Source: Aphanothece sacrum FPU1
GTDB lineage: Bacteria; Cyanobacteriota; Cyanobacteriia; Cyanobacteriales; Microcystaceae
Direction: 5' to 3'
Assembly (NCBI RefSeq): GCF_003864295.1
Contig: NZ_BDQK01000008.1
Coordinates: 1 to 64,000, forward strand
Length of the DNA: 64,000 bases
Shown here piece by piece: positions 9,190-16,250 of the stretch. The position numbers were made by a program, and so were the translations under genes. Numbering within the stretch: position 1 is the stretch's first letter; every line of letters starts with the position of its first letter. The notes under the pieces were generated by a model. The model was not told the origin of the DNA. It saw nothing but the letters and a program-made list of their open reading frames with translations, and ran no database searches.

Positions 9190-10014
9190 TTACTGATAAC
9201 GCTCTAAGAAATCCAACGCATGAAGACGAAGATCATTATATTCCTTAGATTCTTGAATCGCATGACGATCGCGCGGATGAGGAAAAGGAACGTCTAAAAT
9301 CTCTCCGATGGTTGCTTCGGGGCCATTTGTCATCAAAATGATACGATCTGACATATAAATTGCTTCATCCACATCATGAGTAATCATCATTACTGCTTGT
9401 CGATGACTCTCCCAAATTTCTAACACTTGTGTTTGTAACTTACGCTTAGTTAAAGCATCCAACGCACCAAAAGGTTCATCCATCAATAACATTTTAGGAC
9501 GAGTAATTAAAGCACGGGCAATACCTACCCGTTGCTTCATCCCCCCAGAAATTTCATCAGGATATCTATCAGCGGCCGCCGTTAAATTAACCATAGCCAA
9601 ATGCTCATTAACCAGATTCACTTTTTCAGTATTACTGGCATTTTTTAACACTTCATCCACCGCCAAACGAATATTACCCCGTACCGTTAACCAAGGTAAC
9701 AAAGCATAACTTTGAAACACCATCATGCGGTCAGACCCAGGTTTACGAATTGCCTTACCTTCAAGAGTGACTAACCCTGAAGTCGGTTTATCTAAACCTG
9801 CAATAATCCTCAACATAGTCGATTTACCGCAGCCAGAATGCCCAATAACCGAGATATATTCTTGTTCCCCAATCTTTAAGTCAACTCCATTAAGAATGAC
9901 AACTTGACCGCCATCCGGTTTAGGAAATGCCTTAACTAAATTTTCAATCACCAGAAAATCATTTTGCTGAGAACCATTGGTTCGGTTTTCAGAACGGGTA
10001 ATAGTACGAGTCAT
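9190..10014 (-). CDS. ABC transporter ATPase, NrtD/CmpD/CynD family
   Basis: A 274-residue nucleotide-binding subunit energising uptake with the permease and binding protein encoded upstream. Walker A is GHSGCGKST (58-66). The signature ISGGMKQRVGIARAL and Walker B LLMDEPFGALD follow, then the H-loop MITHDVDEA. The length matches single-domain NrtD/CmpD (about 275 residues). It is not the NrtC/CmpC type, which carries an additional fused binding domain, and no such gene is present here. It starts 15 bp after the binding-protein gene with CCTCC complement (GGAGG) before the ATG. The substrate is nitrate, bicarbonate, cyanate or a related anion; sequence by eye does not decide. Confidence 0.88.
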   Translation of the reverse strand: MTRTITRSENRTNGSQQNDFLVIENLVKAFPKPDGGQVVILNGVDLKIGEQEYISVIGHSGCGKSTMLRIIAGLDKPTSGLVTLEGKAIRKPGSDRMMVFQSYALLPWLTVRGNIRLAVDEVLKNASNTEKVNLVNEHLAMVNLTAAADRYPDEISGGMKQRVGIARALITRPKMLLMDEPFGALDALTKRKLQTQVLEIWESHRQAVMMITHDVDEAIYMSDRIILMTNGPEATIGEILDVPFPHPRDRHAIQESKEYNDLRLHALDFLERYQ

Positions 10015-10029
10015 AATAACCTCCTAATA

Positions 10030-11433
10030 TTAAGACATGAAGAAAGATTGAGGCGCGTTAGCGCGAATAGCAAAACTGTTGAGATAGGCGATAGGATCAC
10101 TAGGATCAAAAGCCTTATTGTCAATAAATGCCTCGGCCGGTTCAACTTTATAATCCTCCGTCGGACATTTAATCCCCATTTCTGCGGCAATTTCTCGATA
10201 TAAATCAGTTCTCCAGGATTTATGAGCAAATTTTTCCGCATATTTAGGGAATTCTTTAATCTGCTGCCATCTTGCCGCTTGGGTCATTAACCAGAGACTT
10301 TGCGACTGCCATAAAAAGGTGGAATGATCATGGGGGATGGCCGAAACATCAGAAGGAAGATCATAAAACATAGTTGTTTCTAGACTGTTAATCATCCTTT
10401 TTTGTCCATCAAATCCCCCATAATTGTAATCTCCCACAATGCCAGGTCGAGTATATTGAGGTTTCGCCCCGGTAAAAGGTCGTGTAGATATAATAGTGGC
10501 TACTTCTTCTCTATTTTCAGCTTTACTGCAATACTGACAAGCTTCAATTAAAGCTTTGACCAAAGAACGATAGGTTTTCGGATTTTCTTCAATAAAAGAT
10601 TCTGTTACCGCCAATATTCGGTCAGGATGTCCCTGCCAAATTTCTCGCCCCTGGGCAAAAGTAAAACCTACCCCTTCATTACCTGCGATCGCGCGAGTAT
10701 TCCAAGGTTCTGCCACCATATAAGCTTCCATGGCCCCAATTCGCATATTACTGACCATTTGGGGCGGTGGAGTAATAATTAGCCGAAATTCCTCAACAGG
10801 ATTAAGTCCGGCGGCGGCTACTACATAACGGGTAAAGTATTCATAAATGGCAGAACTAAGTACCACTGCCCAAACCCGTTTTTCATAAGCAGCGTTTTCA
10901 AAGTAGCCCTTAAAATCTCGACCAAATGCGTCTAAATCTCCTTTATATTCATGCCAAGGACGAATCCCTGCGTCCCAGAGGTCTTTATTCATGGTCATAG
11001 CGTTGCCGTGACGGTGAATGGTCATAGCCCCACATAAGGGGGCGTGACGGGCCCCTTCAGCCCCAATTCTGGCATTAGTAATAGCCCCAGAAACCACAGG
11101 TGAGGCATCAAGACGACCAAAGATGACCCCATCACGAGAGTTGCCCCAACTAGCCTCACGACTTAAGGTAACGTTTAAACCATACTTATGAAAGAACCCT
11201 TTTTCCCAAGCAACCGCAAAGGGGGCGCAGTCATTGACAGGAACGTATCCAACCGTAAGATTAGGCTTTTCGAGGCTTTCAGGTTTAACGACTTGATCAA
11301 CAGCTAGGGCTGCTTCTGTGAGGCTTTTGGGGGCGCGGTTGGTATTAATACCACAAGAAGAAAAAGCCACTGCCCCGGCAAAACCCCCTAAACCTAAAAG
11401 GGCCTGCCGTCGAGTCCAATTTTTATTATTCAT
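10030..11433 (-). CDS. Substrate-binding lipoprotein, NrtA/CmpA/CynA family
   Basis: A 467-residue periplasmic binding protein. The N-terminus combines a twin-arginine motif (TRRQALLGLGGFAG, Arg8-Arg9) with a lipobox ending at Cys27 (AFSSCG), so Tat export and lipid anchoring are expected. The body shows family landmarks: LTVGYVPVNDCAPFAVAWEK, QASWG-like REASWGNSRDG, PPPQMVSNMRIGAMEAYMV and EPWNTRAI. The C-terminus has DPSDPIAYLNSFAIR, shared with NrtA and CmpA. Overall it differs visibly from well-known NrtA sequences, so cyanate or bicarbonate are equally possible ligands. It is separated from the permease gene by 197 bp of repeat-like sequence and is tightly followed by the ATPase gene. 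Confidence 0.85.
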   Translation of the reverse strand: MNNKNWTRRQALLGLGGFAGAVAFSSCGINTNRAPKSLTEAALAVDQVVKPESLEKPNLTVGYVPVNDCAPFAVAWEKGFFHKYGLNVTLSREASWGNSRDGVIFGRLDASPVVSGAITNARIGAEGARHAPLCGAMTIHRHGNAMTMNKDLWDAGIRPWHEYKGDLDAFGRDFKGYFENAAYEKRVWAVVLSSAIYEYFTRYVVAAAGLNPVEEFRLIITPPPQMVSNMRIGAMEAYMVAEPWNTRAIAGNEGVGFTFAQGREIWQGHPDRILAVTESFIEENPKTYRSLVKALIEACQYCSKAENREEVATIISTRPFTGAKPQYTRPGIVGDYNYGGFDGQKRMINSLETTMFYDLPSDVSAIPHDHSTFLWQSQSLWLMTQAARWQQIKEFPKYAEKFAHKSWRTDLYREIAAEMGIKCPTEDYKVEPAEAFIDNKAFDPSDPIAYLNSFAIRANAPQSFFMS

Positions 11434-11469
11434 TCTTTCACCTATTAACGGACTTAAATTAATACAATC

Positions 11470-11630
11470 GCGCCCTTACTGGAGGCGGGTTTATATAGCA
11501 TCTTTGTGAGAATCGCCGAAATTTAGTCACAAACCCGACCCTACGTTTATTCACGGCCCCAGAAATTCTGTAAGGGGGGGTTATCTGGCCTATTCGTGAA
11601 AATCCCAGGAATTTCCTCACAAACCCGCCC
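11470..11630. repeat. GC-rich degenerate repeat between permease and binding-protein genes
   Basis: Two imperfect direct copies of about 40 bp lie here, each running from GTGA through an AAATT-like core to TCACAAACCCG (about 11506-11545 and 11594-11632). The flanks hold GGCGGGTTT and its complement AACCCGCCCC. A similar GCGGGTTT/AACCCGCCC pair occurs at 19008-19065. These look like a dispersed palindromic repeat that could fold in the transporter mRNA. Confidence 0.45.
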
Positions 11631-12473
11631 CTAAATGGTAGAGGAACTAGCCGGACGATGTGTTACCCAAACTTGAATCTTAATCAGTAAATAATCTAGG
11701 ATTAAGCCAGTTAAGCCGATAACAAACACTGCCAAGAAAACCGAACTAACATTGAGGCGGTTCCATTCATCCCAGACAAAAAAGCCAATACCGATGCCTC
11801 CTGTCAACATTTCTACCGCAACGATGACTAACCAAGCAATGCCTAAACTAATGCGCAAACCTGTGAAAATATAGGGCAAACTCGCAGGTAAAATAATTTT
11901 CCAAATTCGCCGAGTGTTAGGCATTTCTAGGACTTGGGCCACTTCTAGATAATCTTTGGGAACACTAGCCACACCCAAAGCAGTATTGATAATAGTTGAC
12001 CACAAGGAAGTGATAAAAATTACAAAAATAGCTGAAGGTTCGGCTAAGTTAAACATCGCTAAAGCAATAGGTAGCCAAGCTAAAGGGGACACAGGTTTGA
12101 GTAACTGTATGATAGGATTAATCATCAACATGGCTGTTCTTGACATTCCAATCAATAACCCGATAGGAATGGCCACGGCCGCCCCTAATAAAAAGCCAAT
12201 GCTGACACGCCGTAAACTGGCTATTAATAACCAGCCTAACCCTAAGTCTCCAGGGCCGCGTACATAAAAAGGGTGTAAAATATAGTCCCAGTTCTTGGTT
12301 AATGCCTCTAAGGGAGTAGGCATCATCTCATGCCGAAATAGGGCGATAATCCACCATACGGCAATTAATATCGCAAAACCAGCAGCAGGAAGTAACACGG
12401 TTTCTTTCATGACAACGGGTTTAGTGCGTTTCCACGCAGCTTGTCCCGCGACAGCAAGCATCGCTAAATTCAT
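11631..12473 (-). CDS. ABC transporter permease, NrtB/CmpB/CynB family
   Basis: A 280-residue integral membrane subunit with about six hydrophobic helices. The inner-membrane coupling loop reads KIILPASLPYIFTGLRISLGIAWL, split here as EAA-like KIILPASLPYIFTGL and RISLGIAWL. I prefer the ATG at 12473 (MNLAMLAVAG) because it follows GAGGGT at good spacing and gives the usual NrtB length. A frame-continuous ATG at 12548 would add 25 hydrophobic residues but lies inside a hairpin next to the riboswitch. The gene order permease, binding protein, ATPase is unlike the usual A-B-C-D order. Expression is probably controlled by the c-di-AMP riboswitch upstream. Confidence 0.87.
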   Translation of the reverse strand: MNLAMLAVAGQAAWKRTKPVVMKETVLLPAAGFAILIAVWWIIALFRHEMMPTPLEALTKNWDYILHPFYVRGPGDLGLGWLLIASLRRVSIGFLLGAAVAIPIGLLIGMSRTAMLMINPIIQLLKPVSPLAWLPIALAMFNLAEPSAIFVIFITSLWSTIINTALGVASVPKDYLEVAQVLEMPNTRRIWKIILPASLPYIFTGLRISLGIAWLVIVAVEMLTGGIGIGFFVWDEWNRLNVSSVFLAVFVIGLTGLILDYLLIKIQVWVTHRPASSSTI

Positions 12474-12540
12474 ATTTATTACCCTCAATTGTTGAGCGTA
12501 GGTACAGAAAAACAGAGCAGTACCAACCAGGAACACTGAC

Positions 12541-12564
12541 GAGGGCATATAGTTAAAATGCCTC
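12541..12564 (-). promoter_or_regulatory. Hairpin that could compete with the riboswitch closing stem
   Basis: In the minus-strand RNA, GAGGCAU (12564-12558) can pair with AUGCCCUC (12548-12541) with one bulged C. The same GAGGC can instead pair with GCCUC at 12718-12714, closing the whole riboswitch. The two pairings exclude one another, as expected of a switch. No U-run follows, so control of translation or of transcript stability is more likely than termination. The pairing is seen; the function is inference. Confidence 0.4.
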
Positions 12565-12718
12565 TTTTTCAGTCTCCTCTCAATGCCGACGAGGTTAGCT
12601 GACGGGCTAGGACTGAGAGATGTCCTTCTCTAAGGTAAAATCCTTAGAAATAAGCCCCACTATTGGTTCCCCCGCTCCAGTCTTGATTCTCACAAAAGAA
12701 ATTTTGCAGAAAGGAGGC
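12560..12718 (-). promoter_or_regulatory. ydaO-type cyclic di-AMP riboswitch
   Basis: On the minus strand this leader shows the conserved landmarks of the ydaO/yuaA (c-di-AMP) motif in order. First is GCGGGGGAACC (12681-12666 region), followed by the GGGG-rich joint. A variable arm follows, and then AUCUCUCAGUCC. Last is the hallmark CCCGUCAGCUAACCUCGUCGGC (about 12606-12585), split as CCCGUCAGCUAACC and UCGUCGGC, followed by AUUGAGAGGAG. An outer GCCUC/GAGGC pairing encloses the element. ydaO riboswitches usually turn genes off when c-di-AMP is high. Here the element precedes an NrtA/CmpA-type transporter operon. Assignment rests on motif recognition without a covariance-model search. Confidence 0.8.
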
Positions 12719-12906
12719 TTGGATTAAGCTGACTTACTCTACTTAGCAAAGTAGCATAGCACGGTTTTGAAAAAACGTCAAGTTAAAATTATTATGGGTC
12801 AACCCGTAAATCCTGAAACTCAATTAAATAACGGATAATAAAATCATTCCCTTAGAGGCAACTAGGCGACATCTGAAAAATTAGATTTATTATGGAGAAT
12901 AACATT

Positions 12907-13203
12907 ATGTCAACGGTAACAGAGAATGACTTGAAAAGGTTAGAAGACCTGATTATAAATAACCAAAAAATCATAGAAAAAGGTCAAGGTGATTTAAAAG
13001 AACAGTTAACAAGTATTGATAAACGATTAACTGTCATTGAAACTCGTCTAGAAGACTGGAAACCATCGATAGACAAAATACCAGATCTAGCAGAAAAGGT
13101 CGGAGAACTCAAGAACTGGAGACAAATCGTTATTATTGCTCTCACCGCGTTGATTAGTAGTACACTGACCTGGGTAATTCGAGGGGGAAACCTTAAACCT
13201 TAA
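12907..13203 (+). CDS. Small coiled-coil protein with C-terminal membrane anchor
   Basis: A 98-residue protein starting at ATG 12907, which follows GGAG at suitable spacing; an in-frame ATG at 12892 has no ribosome-binding site. Residues 1-65 are heptad-like and charged (coiled coil). Then comes PDLAEKVGELKNWRQI and a single transmembrane helix IVIIALTALISSTLTWVI with a short basic tail. A paralogue with the same architecture and the shared core PDLAEK(V/I)GELKNW lies at 42774-43112. The family is common in cyanobacteria without known function. The gene stands alone between the riboswitch leader and the ferredoxin gene. Confidence 0.75.
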   Translation: MSTVTENDLKRLEDLIINNQKIIEKGQGDLKEQLTSIDKRLTVIETRLEDWKPSIDKIPDLAEKVGELKNWRQIVIIALTALISSTLTWVIRGGNLKP

Positions 13204-13253
13204 ATAACAGGTTTTATTGAGTGTATTTACCCCTAGAATTAGGTAAAAGAAAG

Positions 13254-13571
13254 TTAAGGTTGAGGAAACTGTCGGTTATAAACCATATCTTCTTTTTCAG
13301 TTTCAACTTTTAGGTTAGAACGAGGATAGGATACACATAATAACGCATAACCTTCTCCTTGCAAGTCAGGAGATAACCCCATTCCCTCACTTTGATCGAC
13401 GATTCCCTCTAACAATTGGGCCGCGCAAGTAGTACATACTCCGGCACTACAAGAAAAGGGTAACTCAAGATTAGCTTCTTGGGCAGCAGCAAGAACCGTT
13501 TGATTTTCTGGGACTTGAATGGTGTGGGTGGCCCCTTGATGATGAATTTCAACGGTATAGATATTTGACAT
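13254..13571 (-). CDS. Plant-type [2Fe-2S] ferredoxin
   Basis: A 105-residue soluble electron carrier. Cluster ligands are Cys41, Cys46 and Cys49 in CSAGVCTTCA, and Cys79 in ALLCVSYP, exactly the plant-type spacing. The C-terminus extends a few residues beyond photosynthetic PetF (EDMVYNRQFPQP), as in alternative low-abundance ferredoxins. It is therefore probably not the main photosystem I acceptor but a specialised donor; the partner is unknown. It is monocistronic. Confidence 0.92.
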   Translation of the reverse strand: MSNIYTVEIHHQGATHTIQVPENQTVLAAAQEANLELPFSCSAGVCTTCAAQLLEGIVDQSEGMGLSPDLQGEGYALLCVSYPRSNLKVETEKEDMVYNRQFPQP

Positions 13572-13687
13572 AAGTCCCGTAACACTCGATAAGCTTTTCT
13601 TGATCTAATTTATCTTTATTAGGGAACCTCTGACTATTGTTAAGAAATATAGCTAAATTTAAAGCTTAATTGCAATTTGATGGCTTA

Positions 13688-13738
13688 GTTAGCGTTTGAG
13701 GAAATCAGGGTGTTATTTTGAGGAAACGCTAACTTTTT
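13688..13738 (+). terminator. Long hairpin followed by a T-run
   Basis: GTTAGCGTTT (13688-13697) and AAACGCTAAC (13724-13733) form a perfect 10-bp stem with a 26-nt loop, followed by TTTTT. It has the form of a plus-strand terminator but no plus-strand gene ends just before it, so it could be an attenuator in the leader of the small membrane-protein gene at 13767, or end a short untranslated RNA. Confidence 0.5.
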
Positions 13739-13766
13739 CCATCCTTCATGGATTGATCAAACAAAT

Positions 13767-13943
13767 ATGTATAACAAAAATACAGATAAAGATCTCATTG
13801 GAGCAGCGATAACCGCAGCATTAGGAGCAGGGATTGTAACTTCTTTTGCCGTCGCACAAGGACAAAACCCCTTAATTGGCCTAGCAATCACGGCGATCGC
13901 AGCCTTATTTGGGGTAATTTGTCATTACTTAGATTTGATTTAA
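13767..13943 (+). CDS. Small two-helix membrane protein (58 aa)
   Basis: ATG 13767 opens 58 codons to TAA at 13941-13943. After a charged start (MYNKNTDKDL) come two hydrophobic helices, GAAITAALGAGIVTSFAVA and a second one around GLAITAIAALFGVICHYL, joined by a short QGQNP turn. The gene contains a HIP1 octamer and ends 8 bp before the end of the convergent sigC gene. Clear hairpin-forming membrane protein of a kind widespread in cyanobacteria; role unknown. Confidence 0.65.
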   Translation: MYNKNTDKDLIGAAITAALGAGIVTSFAVAQGQNPLIGLAITAIAALFGVICHYLDLI

Positions 13944-13951
13944 GGCGACGG

Positions 13952-15214
13952 TTAAGTTAAGGTCTCAAAATAATCCCTGATTTGATTACGTCGTCGGGGT
14001 TGACGTAACTTTTGTAAGGCCTTAGCTTCAATTTGACGAACCCTTTCCCGTGATAAATCTAAATCTCGTCCGATTTCAGCCAAAGAATAACAAGTGCCGT
14101 CCTTAAAGCCGTAGCGAAGTTTCAGTACTTCTTGTTCTCGTTGGGTTAAATCCGCCAAAAGTGCCTGTAAATCCTTCCGTAGAGATTCACTAATCAAACT
14201 TTCTTCGGGAGATTCGCACTCGGTTTCGAGTAAATCTAATAATTCCGTATCCTTTTCCTTACCGACTTTAATCTCTAGAGAAACTGAACGAGGAACACGC
14301 ATCAAAATTTCTCGAACTTGAGCCGAAGTCATGTCTAATTCCTGGCCAATTTCTTCAAGAGTAGCCATGCGTCCTTTTCCTTGAGAAAGTTGGCGTTGTA
14401 CCTGCCTAATTTTATTAAGTTTTTCAGTTACATGAACAGGGAGTCGAATTATACGGCTTTGAGTAGCGATCGCTCTAGTAATGCCTTGACGAATCCACCA
14501 ATAAGCATAGGTACTGAAACGATAACCTTTAACCGGATCAAACTTTTCGACGGCTCTTTCTAACCCAAGGGTTCCCTCTTGAATTAAATCGAGTAATTCC
14601 AAACCTCGATGTTGATATTTTTTGGCCACAGAGACTACGAGACGCAGATTAGCTTTAATCATCTGATCTTTAGCTTGTATGCCAATTTTCTTCGTTTCTT
14701 CTAATTCACTTAGTTCTATGGCGGCCAGTTGGGCCCAACGGTGATTACCTTCAGACAAAATCTGTTTTAATTCAAAAACGCTTTTTTGTGCTGTTTTCGC
14801 CCAATGTTCCCAAGTGGGACGATGACTTAATTGAGCGTTTAACTGGTCGTGAATGTTAAGAACCTCAACTAATTGACTAATTATTGTATCTCCGCTTTTG
14901 GCTGCCTGATCTCGTAATTCTACCAATTTGACATAAAGTTGAACTTGCTTAGCTTTTGAGACTTCTTCCTCTTTTTTCAACAGAGGAACTCGACCAATAT
15001 CTTGAAGATATAAGCGCACCAGATCCGTACTAGGGCGATAAGATTCTTTAGTAGCTTCTGTGAGTTCAATGGTTTGGAGTCCGAGTTCTAAGAGTTCATC
15101 TCCTAATTCAGATCCGATGTCGTCCTCAGCGTCATCTATTTGATGGTCGCTTAAGTCAAATACGAAGGAAGAATTATAGTTATCGGTGCCGAGATAAGGC
15201 GATGTAGCTGCCAT
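13952..15214 (-). CDS. sigC: Group 2 sigma-70 factor, SigC-like
   Basis: A 420-residue RNA polymerase sigma factor. Region 1.2 is STDLVRLYLQDIGRVPLL. Regions 2.1-2.4 include LRLVVSVAKKYQHRGLELLD and FSTYAYWWIRQGITRAI. Region 3 contains LPVHVTEKLNKI. Region 4 ends LSRERVRQIEAKALQKLRQ with the helix-turn-helix for the -35 box. A spacer of about 100 residues between regions 1.2 and 2.1 (with SHRPTWEHWAKTAQ) is typical of cyanobacterial SigC rather than SigA, SigB/D or SigE. SigC has been linked in other cyanobacteria to stationary-phase, nitrogen and carbon responses; the role here is inferred. It is a single gene with a leader of some hundreds of bases. Confidence 0.8.
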   Translation of the reverse strand: MAATSPYLGTDNYNSSFVFDLSDHQIDDAEDDIGSELGDELLELGLQTIELTEATKESYRPSTDLVRLYLQDIGRVPLLKKEEEVSKAKQVQLYVKLVELRDQAAKSGDTIISQLVEVLNIHDQLNAQLSHRPTWEHWAKTAQKSVFELKQILSEGNHRWAQLAAIELSELEETKKIGIQAKDQMIKANLRLVVSVAKKYQHRGLELLDLIQEGTLGLERAVEKFDPVKGYRFSTYAYWWIRQGITRAIATQSRIIRLPVHVTEKLNKIRQVQRQLSQGKGRMATLEEIGQELDMTSAQVREILMRVPRSVSLEIKVGKEKDTELLDLLETECESPEESLISESLRKDLQALLADLTQREQEVLKLRYGFKDGTCYSLAEIGRDLDLSRERVRQIEAKALQKLRQPRRRNQIRDYFETLT

Positions 15215-15337
15215 AGCGATGTCCCAATAATGAGTGCGATATTTGTCGGTCTTGAGTCAATCCCGACAGTTACTCCTAGAGTTCCCCAATAATTTCTTAA
15301 AAAGTACATTGTTGTAATATTTATTCAAATCATTGAC

Positions 15338-15385
15338 ACTCCCGCCGTTAACCGCTTGGGCGGTCTAACGGGAGTCCTCTTTTTG
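15338..15385 (+). repeat. Long GC-rich hairpin, terminator-like or IS200/IS605-derived
   Basis: ACTCCCG...CGGGAGT encloses GTTAACCGC-TTGG-GCGGT-C-TAAC, giving a nearly continuous stem of about 16 bp (15338-15375) followed by CCTCTTTTT. It is preceded by TTGAC. It resembles the hairpins at the ends of cyanobacterial IS200/IS605 elements but could equally be an intrinsic terminator facing right. No plus-strand gene ends here. The remainder of 15215-15672 holds nothing else that I recognise. Confidence 0.5.
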
Positions 15386-15672
15386 CATTAAGATAGATCA
15401 ATGTACCTGAGTTGGCTTTGTTATACAAAGGATTAAGCCTTGCTATAAACACAGAGAAGCTCTTTAAGACTAATGTGGCTACAGTCTCTTTAAGGGTAAT
15501 TACGGAAAATTTGCAAAAAACTTGATTTAGCTAAGATCTCGGTTTTAAGTCCCGCCCTCAAGGATACAATAGTCGAGACCTTGGATTTTTTTGTTTTTAG
15601 ATGATTAGTGAGCAGTAGATATATGATTGAAGAATCATTATTGAAAGAATATTACAAATTACAATTAACTAT

Positions 15673-15912
15673 ATGGACAGCGAGAAATCGATGAAGAATT
15701 TCAAAATTGTTATTGAAAAGCATCCTGATGGATATGTTGCTTATCCTATTGGCATTGTGGGAGCCGTTATAGGACAAGGGGACACTTATGACGAAGCCCT
15801 CTCCGATATAAAATCCGCCCTTGCCTGTTATATAGAAATCTTTGGGCAAGAAATCATAGAAGATACACCTTCTATAGAGGTTTTCATTGCCGAAGCGGGG
15901 GTGGCTGTCTAG
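15673..15912 (+). CDS. hicB: HicB-family antitoxin
   Basis: A 79-residue protein of the HicB partial RNase-H fold. Typical segments are KIVIEKHPDGYVAYPIGI, the GQGDTYDEALSDIKSALACY loop-helix, and the terminal SIEVFIAEAGVAV. It neutralises the HicA ribonuclease encoded next, whose GTG start overlaps its TAG stop by one base. The order hicB-hicA is the reverse of the classical hicAB arrangement. No DNA-binding tail is visible, so autoregulation would need the complex or another factor. An ATG nine codons downstream (MKNFKIV) is an alternative start. Confidence 0.88.
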   Translation: MDSEKSMKNFKIVIEKHPDGYVAYPIGIVGAVIGQGDTYDEALSDIKSALACYIEIFGQEIIEDTPSIEVFIAEAGVAV

Positions 15913-16151
15913 TGGCGAAATTTCCAGTTGATGCTCCCAAGAAAAGAGTGATCAAGGCCTTTGAGTTGTTGGGCTTCCAGATGATTCGTGAACGAGAGCA
16001 TATCGTGATGACTAGAGATAATGGGGATGGAAGCAAAACCCCGCTAGTTATGCCTAATCAAACTCAGATTAAGAGTGGTACGTTGAGAGCAATCTGTACC
16101 CAGATTGGGCTTTCTAGAGAGGAGTTTTTAAGAGCGTATGATCAAAGTTAG
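15912..16151 (+). CDS. hicA: HicA-family toxin (mRNA interferase)
   Basis: A 79-residue double-stranded-RNA-binding-like toxin with the order AFELLGFQMIREREHIVM, then PLVMPNQTQIKSGTLRAI and a C-terminal CTQIGLSREEFL helix. The catalytic His is in the EREHIVM motif (about residue 32). The start is GTG 15912 overlapping the antitoxin stop, so translation is coupled. All expected features are present; the module is probably intact. Confidence 0.9.
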   Translation: MAKFPVDAPKKRVIKAFELLGFQMIREREHIVMTRDNGDGSKTPLVMPNQTQIKSGTLRAICTQIGLSREEFLRAYDQS

Positions 16152-16193
16152 GCAACTACAGTTTAGTATACTAAGTTTGGTGGAAACAAAAAA

Positions 16194-16223
16194 AACAGAG
16201 GGGAAAAACCTTACACCTCTGTT
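16194..16223 (-). terminator. Intrinsic terminator of the SGNH hydrolase gene
   Basis: AACAGAGG (16194-16201) and CCTCTGTT (16216-16223) form an 8-bp stem. On the minus strand it is followed by eight T, 27 bp after the stop of the hydrolase gene. It may also serve the convergent hicBA operon. Confidence 0.75.
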
Positions 16224-16250
16224 AATTATACTTGACCAAATAAATTGATA

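Noticed and set aside
11956..12267. Plus-strand ORF of 103 codons opposite the permease gene
   Set aside because: It is a shadow of the membrane protein gene on the other strand, without recognisable domain or ribosome-binding site. The same applies to long antisense frames opposite pntAA and pntB.
12473..12548. Permease start at the ATG 12548
   Set aside because: It lies within the hairpin next to the riboswitch, has no ribosome-binding site, and adds 25 residues not expected in NrtB-like proteins; the ATG at 12473 has GAGGGT before it.
15912..16151. hicA read as a stand-alone gene from a later start
   Set aside because: GTG 15912 overlaps the hicB stop by one base and yields the full HicA domain; later starts would remove the first helix.
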